Source: Paraburkholderia sediminicola
GTDB taxonomy: Bacteria; Pseudomonadota; Gammaproteobacteria; Burkholderiales; Burkholderiaceae
Assembly: GCF_902859805.1 (NCBI RefSeq)
Contig: NZ_CADIKC010000003.1
Span: 734,301 to 798,300 of the forward strand
Length of the DNA stretch: 64,000 bases
Reading direction: 5' to 3'
A program made the position numbers and the translations under genes. The notes beneath the pieces were generated by a model, which made no database searches, was not told where the DNA came from, and saw only the letters and a program-made list of their open reading frames with translations. Position 1 is the first letter of the stretch. Each line of letters starts with the position of its first letter. Below are positions 36,750 through 44,569 of this stretch, in pieces.

Positions 36750-38630
36750 TCACAAACCGAAAGCCGCCCCATCCGCGAGGCGGCTTTTGTTTGCGCGCAT
36801 CAGTTTCAGCACGCTTTCGCCGAACGCCTGCGGCCGCCCTTCGAAGCAGCGCTGCACCGCCTGCGTATCGATCAGACGTTGGCGCAGGGCTGTACGCTCG
36901 TCGTGCTGGTCGATCATGCGTACAGCCGCCGCGACAAACGTCTCGATGCTATCCGCGGTAGTCCACGAGGGCATGCCCACGCGCTCGAACAGTGCGCCGT
37001 CGATCCGCTCAAACACTTCCGGCCCGCGTTTGCACACACCTGGCAAGCCAAGCGTCAAGGCATCGACGATACCGTTGGTATTGCCGAACGGAAACGGGCT
37101 CAGGAAGAGATCGGCCTGGTTGACGCGCGCCAGATACGCCGCGTAGTCGTGAAAGTCATGCACGACAGCGCCCGGCACCGCACGCACGATGGCGTCGCGC
37201 AGACGGTCGAATGGCAGACCCGACGGCACACCGGTCATAAAATGAAACTCAACGGGCGTCGCGGCACGCGCGCCGATCTCGCGGCACGCGTCGAGAAAGC
37301 CGGGATTGAGTTTCATTGCGCTGGCGGTGATGACGATCTGCAGCGTCTCGCGCCGCGACGGGATCTGCGCGACGATGTCCGGCAACGCGACGGACGGGCG
37401 ATACGGTTGACCGTCTTTCGGCAGCTTCATCAGACGTTCGCTAAAGCAGGCCGGGTCACCGACATAATCTTCCTCGACGCTGATGTAGTCGATCTTGTCT
37501 GAATGCGTGGTAGCGGGATGGCCGAGCGCCGCGATCTGCAACGGCGCGATACGCAGATTGGACATGAACACCGTGAGCACGAACATGCCGACGCTCGGCA
37601 TGTACAACACGTCCGGCTGCTCTGCCTCGGCGAAGTCGCGAATCGTTTTCAGGCATTCGCCGATGTAGTCGGGCTGCTCCAGTTCGATGAAGCGGTCGAA
37701 GACGTCCCGCCCCACTTCGTCGAGCGCGTAATCGAAGCCGAAACCCACCACCTCGAAATGTTCGCGTGCGGCTTCGAGCGTACGCGAGTGCGTGCGGTAG
37801 ATCGAATGGGCGCCGCTGAACCATTCCAGCACCACCACCATCAGCGGCTTCTTGCCGCGCCGCGTTTTGCCTTTGGCAGGCGCGCGCTTTGGCGCGGACA
37901 AGTCGATCAGGCCGAGTTGCTCCAGCTTGCGGCGCACCAGTACGTTGATGTCCTGCTTGATCGCATGCCGCCGCGGCGTATCGGCATAGCTGCAGAACAT
38001 ATAGGCGTTGTGCAGCACGGCCGACGGCAGATCGTCGAGATCGTCGATGTGCTGCAGCTTGCCGGGCAGCCACTCCAGCAGCGCCTCGCGCTTGAGATGC
38101 GCGCCTGGCGAGCCATTGAAGACCGGCGCCAGCAAAGCGAGGGCGAGGCAGGCCGCGATCGTTTTGTCGTACGCCCAGAGCGAGGCGAAGTCGAGTTCCA
38201 GTTCGGATTCGGTCGAATAGAGCACGCAAAGCTTCTCGATGAAGCTGTCTCCCGGCAGAAACTGTGCGTCCGCCGCGCCGCGAGGATTCAGATGACGGAT
38301 GACGTGGTCAGCATTGCCGAACGCTGCGGCCGAGAACAGCGTGCCGATCCATTCATGCAGCGTGAAAAACAATTTGACGTAGGCGGTGGGCGGCCGGAAA
38401 TCCGGATCGGCGAACAACGTAGACGCTGCGCTTGTCAGACGCGTGCAGAAACGCTGGCGCTGCTCGTTGGGAGTCAGGCCGATCATGCCTGAGGCTCTGA
38501 AGCTTTCGTTCAGTTCGCCGCGCGTTTGTTGGAGCAGTGCGAGTGCCGCAATGAGCTGAAGCGAGGCTTGCGTATGCTGCTGCGTGTAGACGAGTTGCTC
38601 GAAATCGTCGAGCGAAAAGGTGACTTCCAT
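36750..38630 (-). CDS. HMW1C-like cytoplasmic N-glycosyltransferase (GT41)
   Basis: A 626-residue protein matching the length and layout of HMW1C N-glycosyltransferases, which transfer hexoses from UDP-sugars to Asn in adhesins before secretion. There is no signal peptide. An all-alpha N-terminal domain (to about 240) is followed by a GT-B fold: VVLEWFSGAHSIYRTHS with His274, ALGHPATTHSDKIDYISVEE with His371, ITASAMKLNPGF with Lys440, and SPFPFGNTNGIVDALTLGLPGVC near 511-533, the nucleotide-sugar loop of GT41 enzymes. Positions fit the active-site His, Lys and Asn known in the Actinobacillus enzyme as I recall them. No adhesin gene is next to it, so the acceptor is unknown. Confidence 0.85.
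   Translation of the reverse strand: MEVTFSLDDFEQLVYTQQHTQASLQLIAALALLQQTRGELNESFRASGMIGLTPNEQRQRFCTRLTSAASTLFADPDFRPPTAYVKLFFTLHEWIGTLFSAAAFGNADHVIRHLNPRGAADAQFLPGDSFIEKLCVLYSTESELELDFASLWAYDKTIAACLALALLAPVFNGSPGAHLKREALLEWLPGKLQHIDDLDDLPSAVLHNAYMFCSYADTPRRHAIKQDINVLVRRKLEQLGLIDLSAPKRAPAKGKTRRGKKPLMVVVLEWFSGAHSIYRTHSRTLEAAREHFEVVGFGFDYALDEVGRDVFDRFIELEQPDYIGECLKTIRDFAEAEQPDVLYMPSVGMFVLTVFMSNLRIAPLQIAALGHPATTHSDKIDYISVEEDYVGDPACFSERLMKLPKDGQPYRPSVALPDIVAQIPSRRETLQIVITASAMKLNPGFLDACREIGARAATPVEFHFMTGVPSGLPFDRLRDAIVRAVPGAVVHDFHDYAAYLARVNQADLFLSPFPFGNTNGIVDALTLGLPGVCKRGPEVFERIDGALFERVGMPSWTTADSIETFVAAAVRMIDQHDERTALRQRLIDTQAVQRCFEGRPQAFGESVLKLMRANKSRLADGAAFGL
36760..36788. terminator. terminator overlapping the 3' end of the convergent glycosyltransferase gene
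   Basis: Stem AAAGCCGCC / GGCGGCTTT followed by TTTTG on the plus strand, suited to ending the lipoprotein transcript. It lies inside the last codons of the leftward glycosyltransferase gene, so the two convergent genes share these bases. Confidence 0.7.
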
Positions 38631-38893
38631 CGTTTCACTATTATTAGATTATGCAGAGCTAACGATATCGAGACGACGCTAGCCGGAAACGACGATTATT
38701 GCAGTCAGGGCATATCAAATAAGCGGGGGATGAGAGTTTTGGGAATTTTCCGCGCGGAGAAAGCCGATCGGTCTGTAGGATCTTTCTGTTTGAGGCGGGA
38801 GTTTGGCGCTCGATATACGTCAGGCCTGCTCGGGCACTCACTCGAATCCGTCCACCGCGATTGTCCGTGCAAGGTGGCTCCGGCGTCGGGCAC

Positions 38894-40153
38894 TTAGAAC
38901 GCGTAATACGGTCCCGGCCCAGCTGACGTCACGCTTGATGCAATCGCCGTGTAGACGCGTCGTCCGAAGAAGAATGGCAGGCCCCAGCCGAAGCTGTTGC
39001 TGGCAATGCCGGCCAGGTTGGCGAAGGCGTTATTCGACGAGCCAAACAGTGCGTTCGAATTGCCGATCGAAAACGATACCGTGCTCGACACGCCATCCGT
39101 GCCGGCGATCGAGGCGCTTGCTGTTTGCGTGGAGCTCGGACAGTACCAGTAACCGCATTGGGGCAGTTGGCTATTGTTGAAAAACAGGCCGTTCGAGCCG
39201 CTGTCGAGGTAGCTCTGCCCATAAGTCTGGCCGGCGCTGGTCGTGCGCACATAGCCCGTCTGCGTGTTGGTCCTGAAGACGGTTGCGCCGCCCAGCGTGT
39301 TATTCGCCTGAGTGCCGATGCCGAATATCAGCGAGCCCGACACGCTGGGCGCGCCCGCGTCGGCGATCGCCGGCAGGTCGATCACCACGCCGTTGTTGTC
39401 GAGCGCGAAGCGGCTGACCGGATTGGTCACCTGTTGGGCGAGGGCTTGCGTGCTCGCGAGGCAGGCGCCGCTGGCGTCGCAACTGTAATACCAGCGTGGC
39501 AGGGCAGAATTGACGCAACCACTGCCGCAATCGGCTGAGAACAGCCCGACGCCGAGAATGCCGTTGGCGCGCAGGTTCGCGACGGTCAACATCGCGCGGC
39601 CTGAACCCGCGCAGTCGGTGGGCACATTGGGCAGCGTGGGGTCGGCGATCAGCTGGATCGGAATCGAGGCGGCCAGTTGGCCGGCCATCCGCACGTCCGC
39701 GCCGCGCACCGCGCCCCATGTATAGCCGCCGCCGAATACCGCGCACTCGCCCGCGACGCCGCTGCCCGAGGCCACGGCCGCCAGCGGAAGGCTGGCCGGC
39801 AGCGCCGAGGCGAGAATTCGCAATCCCTGCGAGCCGGTGTCGACCTGAATATTGTCGATCGTCGCGCAATTGCTGGTGCCGGGCTGGCAGACGGTAACGC
39901 TCGTGGTCAGCATGTTGCGCGTCAGACCCGGCGCGGCGCTGACCGTGATCGGCTGGACATTCGGCGTGTTCGATTGCGGCACGGAGTTCGTCACGCTGAC
40001 GCCCGTGTTTCCGGACGGCGGGCTCGCGGTGCTCGGACTCGTCGAGCCCGCCTGGGTGGTGGCAGCCGGCGTACTGCTGCCACCGCCGCCACCACAGCCA
40101 GCGAGCACGGCGCAAGTCAGAAGCAGGGTGCGGAGACGGGAAGAGGTCTTCAT
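38894..40153 (-). CDS. DUF3443 lipoprotein with pepsin-like aspartic protease motifs
   Basis: A 419-residue lipoprotein (lipobox LAGC, Cys20) with a Gly/Ser/Thr-rich linker to about residue 65. I recognise it as DUF3443, a family seen beside DUF2844 in burkholderias. The ordered part carries, in sequence, VDTGSQGLRI (Asp105), NGILGVGLF (197-205), GSLIFGIGT (273-281), YLDSGSNGLFF (Asp317) and GLPFFFGRRVYTAI (391-404). These match, in order and spacing, the two catalytic Asp loops and framework motifs of bilobal pepsin-type proteases. Ten or so Cys suggest disulfides outside the cytoplasm. Protease activity is inferred. It begins 49 bases after the DUF2844 gene. Confidence 0.8.
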   Translation of the reverse strand: MKTSSRLRTLLLTCAVLAGCGGGGGSSTPAATTQAGSTSPSTASPPSGNTGVSVTNSVPQSNTPNVQPITVSAAPGLTRNMLTTSVTVCQPGTSNCATIDNIQVDTGSQGLRILASALPASLPLAAVASGSGVAGECAVFGGGYTWGAVRGADVRMAGQLAASIPIQLIADPTLPNVPTDCAGSGRAMLTVANLRANGILGVGLFSADCGSGCVNSALPRWYYSCDASGACLASTQALAQQVTNPVSRFALDNNGVVIDLPAIADAGAPSVSGSLIFGIGTQANNTLGGATVFRTNTQTGYVRTTSAGQTYGQSYLDSGSNGLFFNNSQLPQCGYWYCPSSTQTASASIAGTDGVSSTVSFSIGNSNALFGSSNNAFANLAGIASNSFGWGLPFFFGRRVYTAIASSVTSAGPGPYYAF

Positions 40154-40202
40154 GGCGTGTCAGGGCGAGTATTCGGGGCGGCTTATTGCCGGCTTGCCCG
40201 CG

Positions 40203-40667
40203 TTAGCGGAGGTCGTCGGCGGTGACGCCGGCGGGCAGCGCCGCCGGCAGCCACGCGCGACCGACATAGCCGCGCATCGGACCACCCGATTCCACGATCA
40301 CATCCGGCCTGACAACCCGCGAGGCGTGCAGATTGCCGTCCGGCGCCGATGCGGCGGCACCCGTCCTGTAGGAGTCGGCGTACCCGCCCAGCAGTGCTCG
40401 CAGATCCGGCATGGTCGGGCCTTGCCACGTGTAAGCGACGATCTGGCCGCTATTCGTCGCGTACTCGTTGATGGTGGTGCTGCCTGCGTCGGTCGTTGTG
40501 CGCAGGTGTAAGGCGCCGTTCAGCAAGGTTTGGGGCGCCGCGGCCGTCGAAATCGCCTGGCTGGGCATCGTGCCGCCCAATTCGGCACGCACATCGGCAC
40601 TGACACACAAAAGGGCGGCCGCCATTGCCGGGAGCGCGAAGGCTGGTAAGAAAGAGGAATTTGGCAT
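40203..40667 (-). CDS. DUF2844 secreted protein
   Basis: A 154-residue secreted protein; signal peptide ends near VRAE and the mature N-terminus is LGGTMPSQA. The middle contains INEYATNSGQIVAYTWQGPTMPDLRALLG, which I recognise as DUF2844. No cysteine is present after the signal. The ATG at 40667 was preferred over 40706 because it places the signal peptide at the terminus. It precedes the DUF3443 gene on the same strand, a recurrent pairing, so the two products probably work together. Function unknown. The interval 40668-41134 holds the divergent promoters of this gene and bamC, with no further gene. Confidence 0.78.
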   Translation of the reverse strand: MPNSSFLPAFALPAMAAALLCVSADVRAELGGTMPSQAISTAAAPQTLLNGALHLRTTTDAGSTTINEYATNSGQIVAYTWQGPTMPDLRALLGGYADSYRTGAAASAPDGNLHASRVVRPDVIVESGGPMRGYVGRAWLPAALPAGVTADDLR

Positions 40668-41134
40668 GGCAACCTGTCTCAGTATCGGGAAACCTGGAAC
40701 GCTCAATTTTTATTGAGACGTCCAATTCAAGATAACACTCAGGTTTCCTGATCGTTGTCAGGAGCGGCGCGCGGCGCTTCGGCGAATCTCGAAAATGGTC
40801 TGCAGCGAAAGTGGAAAGTGCCTTTTAAAACAATGATCTGACAAGGAGCTAGATCACGCCCTACAGGCGTTTGAGAAATGTTGTGAACTGTTAAATTTGC
40901 GACGGAGGGACATGGTCGTCACCGTGAAGCGTGGCGTTTTTCCGAGATGGAAGGGACGCGCTTCGCTGCGATTCGTCGGTTTCCAGACCCTTCGACGCCG
41001 CCCGAATTTTGCCGTCCGCGTGCTGCTCAATTCACGGGCAAACCCGGGTTTTTGCACATGACTCGCCGGGATCGGTAAAATGTTGGGTTGATCCACGGAA
41101 ACTTGCCGTGGCGTAGCGGAAGGATTCCCCGAAC

Positions 41135-42355
41135 ATGACTGATCTTCGTCTTACCAAGCGGTTTGCAGTAATGCTGATGGCAGGCGGTCTGGTCGCCGGC
41201 TGCGGCACCTCGTCGCCGACCAAAATCGACTACAAAAGCGACTCGAAATCGAAGCAAGTGTCACTTGCCGTACCGCCGAACATGATCGATGAGACGTCCG
41301 ATCAGCGTTCGTTGCCCCCGCAAGGCGGCGAAACCTCGCTGTCCACGCTCAAGCAGGTCCAGGCGCAAGCACCGGCCGGCAACACCCTGACGGTGGTGCC
41401 GCAGGTGACCGGCATGCACATTCAGCGCGACGGCACGGAAAGCTGGCTCGTCATCGACAACAAGGCGCCCGACCAGGCATGGGCGCCAATCCGCCGTTTC
41501 TGGCAGGAACAAGGCTTCCTGCTGGTAGTCGACCAGCGCGACAAGGGCGTGATGGAAACGGACTGGAACGAAACGCACGCTTCGATCAACGAGGGGCTGA
41601 TTCGCGACACGCTGTCCAAGGCAATGGGCAACAGCTACGTGAGTTCTGAGCGCAACAAGTACCGCACGCGTCTCGAAACGGCGCCGAACGGCGGCACCTA
41701 TGTGTTCATTAGTCAGAAGGGCATGCGCGAGGCGATCACCGGTACGAACAATGAGTCGACCAAGTGGGAAGCCAAGCCGAACGATCCGGGCCTCGAACAG
41801 GAATATCTGAAGCGCTTGATGGCAGCGCTGGCGCTGGCCGATTCGCGCAGCACGCAAAGCGCCGATCTCTCGCCGGCGGGGGCGCAAACGGCGCCGAACG
41901 CGGCTACGGCAGGTGCGAAATCGGCGGCTGCGGCCACGGCGGCGCAAAACGTGGCGTTGTCGGCGCAACAACCCATGCCGGATGACTCGGCAAACACCAC
42001 CGCGGCACAGTTCTCGTCCACCGAGCTGACGCTCAGCGAGCCGTATGACCGTGCGTGGCTGCGCGTGGGCCTCGCGCTCGATCGCAGCAACTTCACGGTC
42101 GACGATCGCGACGCGAGCCGCGGCCTGTACTTCGTGCGCTACGTCGATCCGAAGGATCTGACATCCGCGGAGCAGGGCTTCTGGAGCCAGGTGTTCCACG
42201 GCAAGAAGGAAAAGGTCGCCAAGCAGTATCTCGTGAACGTGCGCGCGGTGACGCCTGACCAGACCCGCGTGGCGGTGGTCGACGACAAGGGGGCTATCGA
42301 TCAGAGCTCGCAGGCCAAGCAGATCATGGGTCTGATGGTCGACCAGTTGCACTGA
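41135..42355 (+). CDS. bamC: outer-membrane assembly lipoprotein BamC
   Basis: A 406-residue BamC (NlpB) lipoprotein, a non-essential part of the BAM complex that inserts beta-barrel proteins. The lipobox is VAGC; the N-terminal unstructured segment KIDYKSDSKSKQVSLAVPPNM is the conserved part that binds BamD. Two helix-grip domains follow (ESWLVIDNKAPDQAWAPIRRFWQEQGF and LSEPYDRAWLRVGLALDRSNFTVDDRDASRGLYFVRYVDP), joined by an Ala/Gln-rich linker. It is longer than the E. coli protein because of this linker. In many proteobacteria it follows dapA; here it does not. Confidence 0.93.
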   Translation: MTDLRLTKRFAVMLMAGGLVAGCGTSSPTKIDYKSDSKSKQVSLAVPPNMIDETSDQRSLPPQGGETSLSTLKQVQAQAPAGNTLTVVPQVTGMHIQRDGTESWLVIDNKAPDQAWAPIRRFWQEQGFLLVVDQRDKGVMETDWNETHASINEGLIRDTLSKAMGNSYVSSERNKYRTRLETAPNGGTYVFISQKGMREAITGTNNESTKWEAKPNDPGLEQEYLKRLMAALALADSRSTQSADLSPAGAQTAPNAATAGAKSAAAATAAQNVALSAQQPMPDDSANTTAAQFSSTELTLSEPYDRAWLRVGLALDRSNFTVDDRDASRGLYFVRYVDPKDLTSAEQGFWSQVFHGKKEKVAKQYLVNVRAVTPDQTRVAVVDDKGAIDQSSQAKQIMGLMVDQLH

Positions 42356-42388
42356 ACGAAGCTGTAGCCAAGCAGCGAACGCTGTCTG

Positions 42389-42427
42389 AAAACCCGCCCG
42401 GAAGGCGATTCCGGGCGGGTTTTTTTA
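42389..42427 (+). terminator. terminator after bamC
   Basis: A stem of AACCCGCCCGG / CCGGGCGGGTT closed by a short loop and followed by seven T, 34 bases past the bamC stop. Confidence 0.9.
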
Positions 42428-42537
42428 TGTCCGCAATTTATCGACGGCGCAGTAAGCCGGAGACCGCTATCACGGCGCGCACGTGTTTTGCTTTCCGTCT
42501 GAAACACCGGTATGAACCGGCGACGCTTAACGGGGAG

Positions 42538-42699
42538 ATGACCATGTTCGACGTGATGCCTTACTGGATGTGGGCGGCGAGCTTGCTCGTCCTGGCGCTT
42601 GTCTGCGGTGCGGCCCTGGAGCGGCGCGAGACGCAGCGGCCAACGGGTTTGCGGGTCCGGCATACGGCCGCGCAACGCACGAAATGGCCGGTGCGGTGA
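42538..42699 (+). CDS. small single-span membrane protein
   Basis: A 53-residue ORF with one hydrophobic segment (MWAASLLVLALVCGAAL) followed by a basic Arg-rich tail. GGGGAG at 42531-42536 suits a start at 42538 or the ATG at 42544. Nothing is known of its function; coding status is likely rather than certain. It is followed by a perfect 9-base inverted repeat (TGCGGCCGC / GCGGCCGCA, 42735-42759) without a T tract. Confidence 0.5.
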   Translation: MTMFDVMPYWMWAASLLVLALVCGAALERRETQRPTGLRVRHTAAQRTKWPVR

Positions 42700-42759
42700 T
42701 GGTCGGCTCGCTTCAAACGCATGAAACGAGTCCATGCGGCCGCCCTTGTGCGGCCGCAT

Positions 42760-42774
42760 GTAACGTGACGTTAC
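42760..42774. promoter_or_regulatory. palindrome upstream of the sigma-54 promoter, possible activator site
   Basis: GTAACGTGACGTTAC is a perfect 7-base inverted repeat with one central base, followed at 42780-42789 by the similar GTGACGTAAC. It lies about 130-155 bases upstream of the inferred start of the small RNA, the usual range for an enhancer-binding protein. Confidence 0.4.
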
Positions 42775-42848
42775 CCCGGTGACGTAACTCGCGAAGCCCC
42801 CTCCTCAGACCCTGCCAGCATCCTTTCTTCGCAAAATAATGTAATAAA

Positions 42849-42904
42849 AATCAATGGTTTGCGAACAATTTCTTGTAAATCTCTATAACTGGCACGCAAG
42901 CTGC
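42849..42904 (+). promoter_or_regulatory. sigma-54 promoter with IHF site
   Basis: TGGCACGCAAGCTGCT begins at 42890: TGGCACG, four bases, then CTGC, giving GG at 42891-42892 and GC at 42903-42904 with the fixed spacing required by sigma-54 (consensus TTGC, one mismatch). Upstream, 42849-42861 is AATCAATGGTTTG, a full match to the IHF consensus WATCAANNNNTTR. No coding gene starts within 300 bases downstream on this strand. Confidence 0.7.
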
Positions 42905-42915
42905 TTTTAAAGACT

Positions 42916-43122
42916 CATGGGGCCGGATTCGTAACATCCGACGTGAGTTTGCGGCGAGTGTTCAATCGGCGATTCCCAGACCCTTTCAGCACCGGCGAAC
43001 GAACCGGTGCTTAGCCCGATGATGGCCTGCGCGAACGGCGCGCGGCCTCGGTGGCCCCGTCGCCTATCCTCGTAGGGCGACGGTTTCGCCCGCACTCCAA
43101 ACGGAGTGCGGGCTATTTTTTT
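42916..43122 (+). ncRNA. candidate sigma-54-dependent small RNA, about 205 nt
   Basis: The interval from the predicted sigma-54 start near 42916 to a strong terminator has no credible ORF: the first ATG (42917 region) stops after five codons. It is rich in hairpins, for example GCACCGG / CCGGTGC around 42990-43012 and GTCGCC / GGCGAC around 43058-43081, and CGGA / TCCG near the 5' end. It ends at the 11-base terminator stem. The next gene on the right is convergent, so the transcript is not a 5' leader. No known small-RNA family recognised. Confidence 0.6.
43088..43122 (+). terminator. strong terminator of the candidate small RNA
   Basis: A perfect 11-base stem (GCCCGCACTCC / GGAGTGCGGGC) with a 4-base loop followed by TATTTTTTT. 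No coding gene on this strand ends nearby. Confidence 0.9.
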
Positions 43123-43288
43123 GGGTGACCGGAATGCGTTGCGAGGCCGCTGAAGCGGCGAGCGGGGCAAGACAGGAGGGCGGCGACCTTGAAGGTATCG
43201 CGGGAGGTGGTGTTCTGTGTCGGCGCGACCCTCGCGGAGGCGGCAGGCGGGGGCCGGATCGCGCCGAACGTATCGTGCGAGGCGGCTC

Positions 43289-44215
43289 TCAGGTGTCGGC
43301 GCGGCGCGGCCCGACCCACGGCAGACGTTTGACCACGCCAGTGGCAAGCGCGGTGCCGACGAGAATCACGCCACAGCCTTCCAGCATACCCAGCGACACG
43401 GTTTCGCCGAGAAACAGAGCGCCCCACAGAATGCCGAAGATCGGAATCACGAAGGTCACCGTAATCGCGCGTGCCGGCCCGGCCACCGCGATCAGATGGA
43501 AGAACAGCATGTACGCGACGCCGGTACACGCGATACCGAGCGCGATAACCGAGGCCCACGCGTGCAGCGAGATCGGCGCGGCCGGCCAGTAGATCACGGC
43601 GAGCGGCAGCAGGACGATGGTGGCGCCGGTCATCGTGCCGGTCGCGACGGTCAATGCGTCGACGCCAGTCAGATGGCGTTTCGTGTAATTGGCGGCGATG
43701 CCGTAAAGCAGCGTGGCGCCGAGCGCGGCGGCGGCTGCGAGCGCGGTGCTCGTCGGTGTGGCGGCCGAGCCGTTGGGTGCGGCGATCTGATCCCATACCA
43801 GCATCAGGACGCCGAGAAAACCGATCACGAGACCGAGCGTGCGCAGCGCGCTCAGGCGGTCACGCAGCCACAGGAAACCGACGAGGCCGCCCCACAGCGG
43901 CGTGGTCGCATTGATCACGGACGTCACGCCCGCCGACAGCGTCAACTCGGCATAGGCGAACAGGCAGAACGGCGCCGCCGAATTCATGATGCCGACCACC
44001 AGCAATGGAAAAGCGCGTGTGCGCAGGATTGTCGCGGACTCGCGCAGCGGCCGGCGCGCAATCAGGACGACGGCGAGAAACGCCGCGCCGATGCCGACGC
44101 GCAACGCCATCAGTGGCGCGACGCCGAAGTCGGTCACGCCGACGCGGATAAACAGAAACGAGGCGCCCCACAGGGCGGCCAGGATCAGCAGTTGCAGCAG
44201 GTTTTTGGCATTCAT
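43289..44215 (-). CDS. EamA/DMT-family transporter
   Basis: A 308-residue ten-helix drug/metabolite transporter with two EamA repeats; the first repeat opens LLILAALWGASFLFIRVGV and the second contains FVIPIFGILWGALFLGETVS. The start at 44215 (MNAKNLL) was chosen because the extra 14 residues upstream are polar and untypical. Substrate unknown; family members export amino acids and metabolites. It stands alone. The interval 44216-44569 to lactate permease holds no recognisable element. Confidence 0.88.
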   Translation of the reverse strand: MNAKNLLQLLILAALWGASFLFIRVGVTDFGVAPLMALRVGIGAAFLAVVLIARRPLRESATILRTRAFPLLVVGIMNSAAPFCLFAYAELTLSAGVTSVINATTPLWGGLVGFLWLRDRLSALRTLGLVIGFLGVLMLVWDQIAAPNGSAATPTSTALAAAAALGATLLYGIAANYTKRHLTGVDALTVATGTMTGATIVLLPLAVIYWPAAPISLHAWASVIALGIACTGVAYMLFFHLIAVAGPARAITVTFVIPIFGILWGALFLGETVSLGMLEGCGVILVGTALATGVVKRLPWVGPRRADT

Positions 44216-44569
44216 TGTCGTGGCGCCGCGCGCGGTTGAGTCGAGACGCCTAAGCATCGTAGCAGCGCGATTGCGCGAAACGTTTCAGGCTGGAATGAAA
44301 CGGCAAGATCCGGGGATGGAGGACGTTTGATAGCCGCTATCGTAAGCGCGGGCGCGCCGGCTGCAAAACGAGCAATTCTCACGCTAATGTGAGAAAAATT
44401 GCGATGAGATCGATGCGGTGAGTGCCCCGGGTGTAGACCCGACAGGGTAAGCGCATGTGGAGCGTGAATTATATTGCGGCAACGCACCAGTGATCCTGGT
44501 CCACCACGCAACTGCCGCTTCAAGGAATTAGCAGGTGCGAACAGTTACGTCGATGGGCCAGATGCCGCC

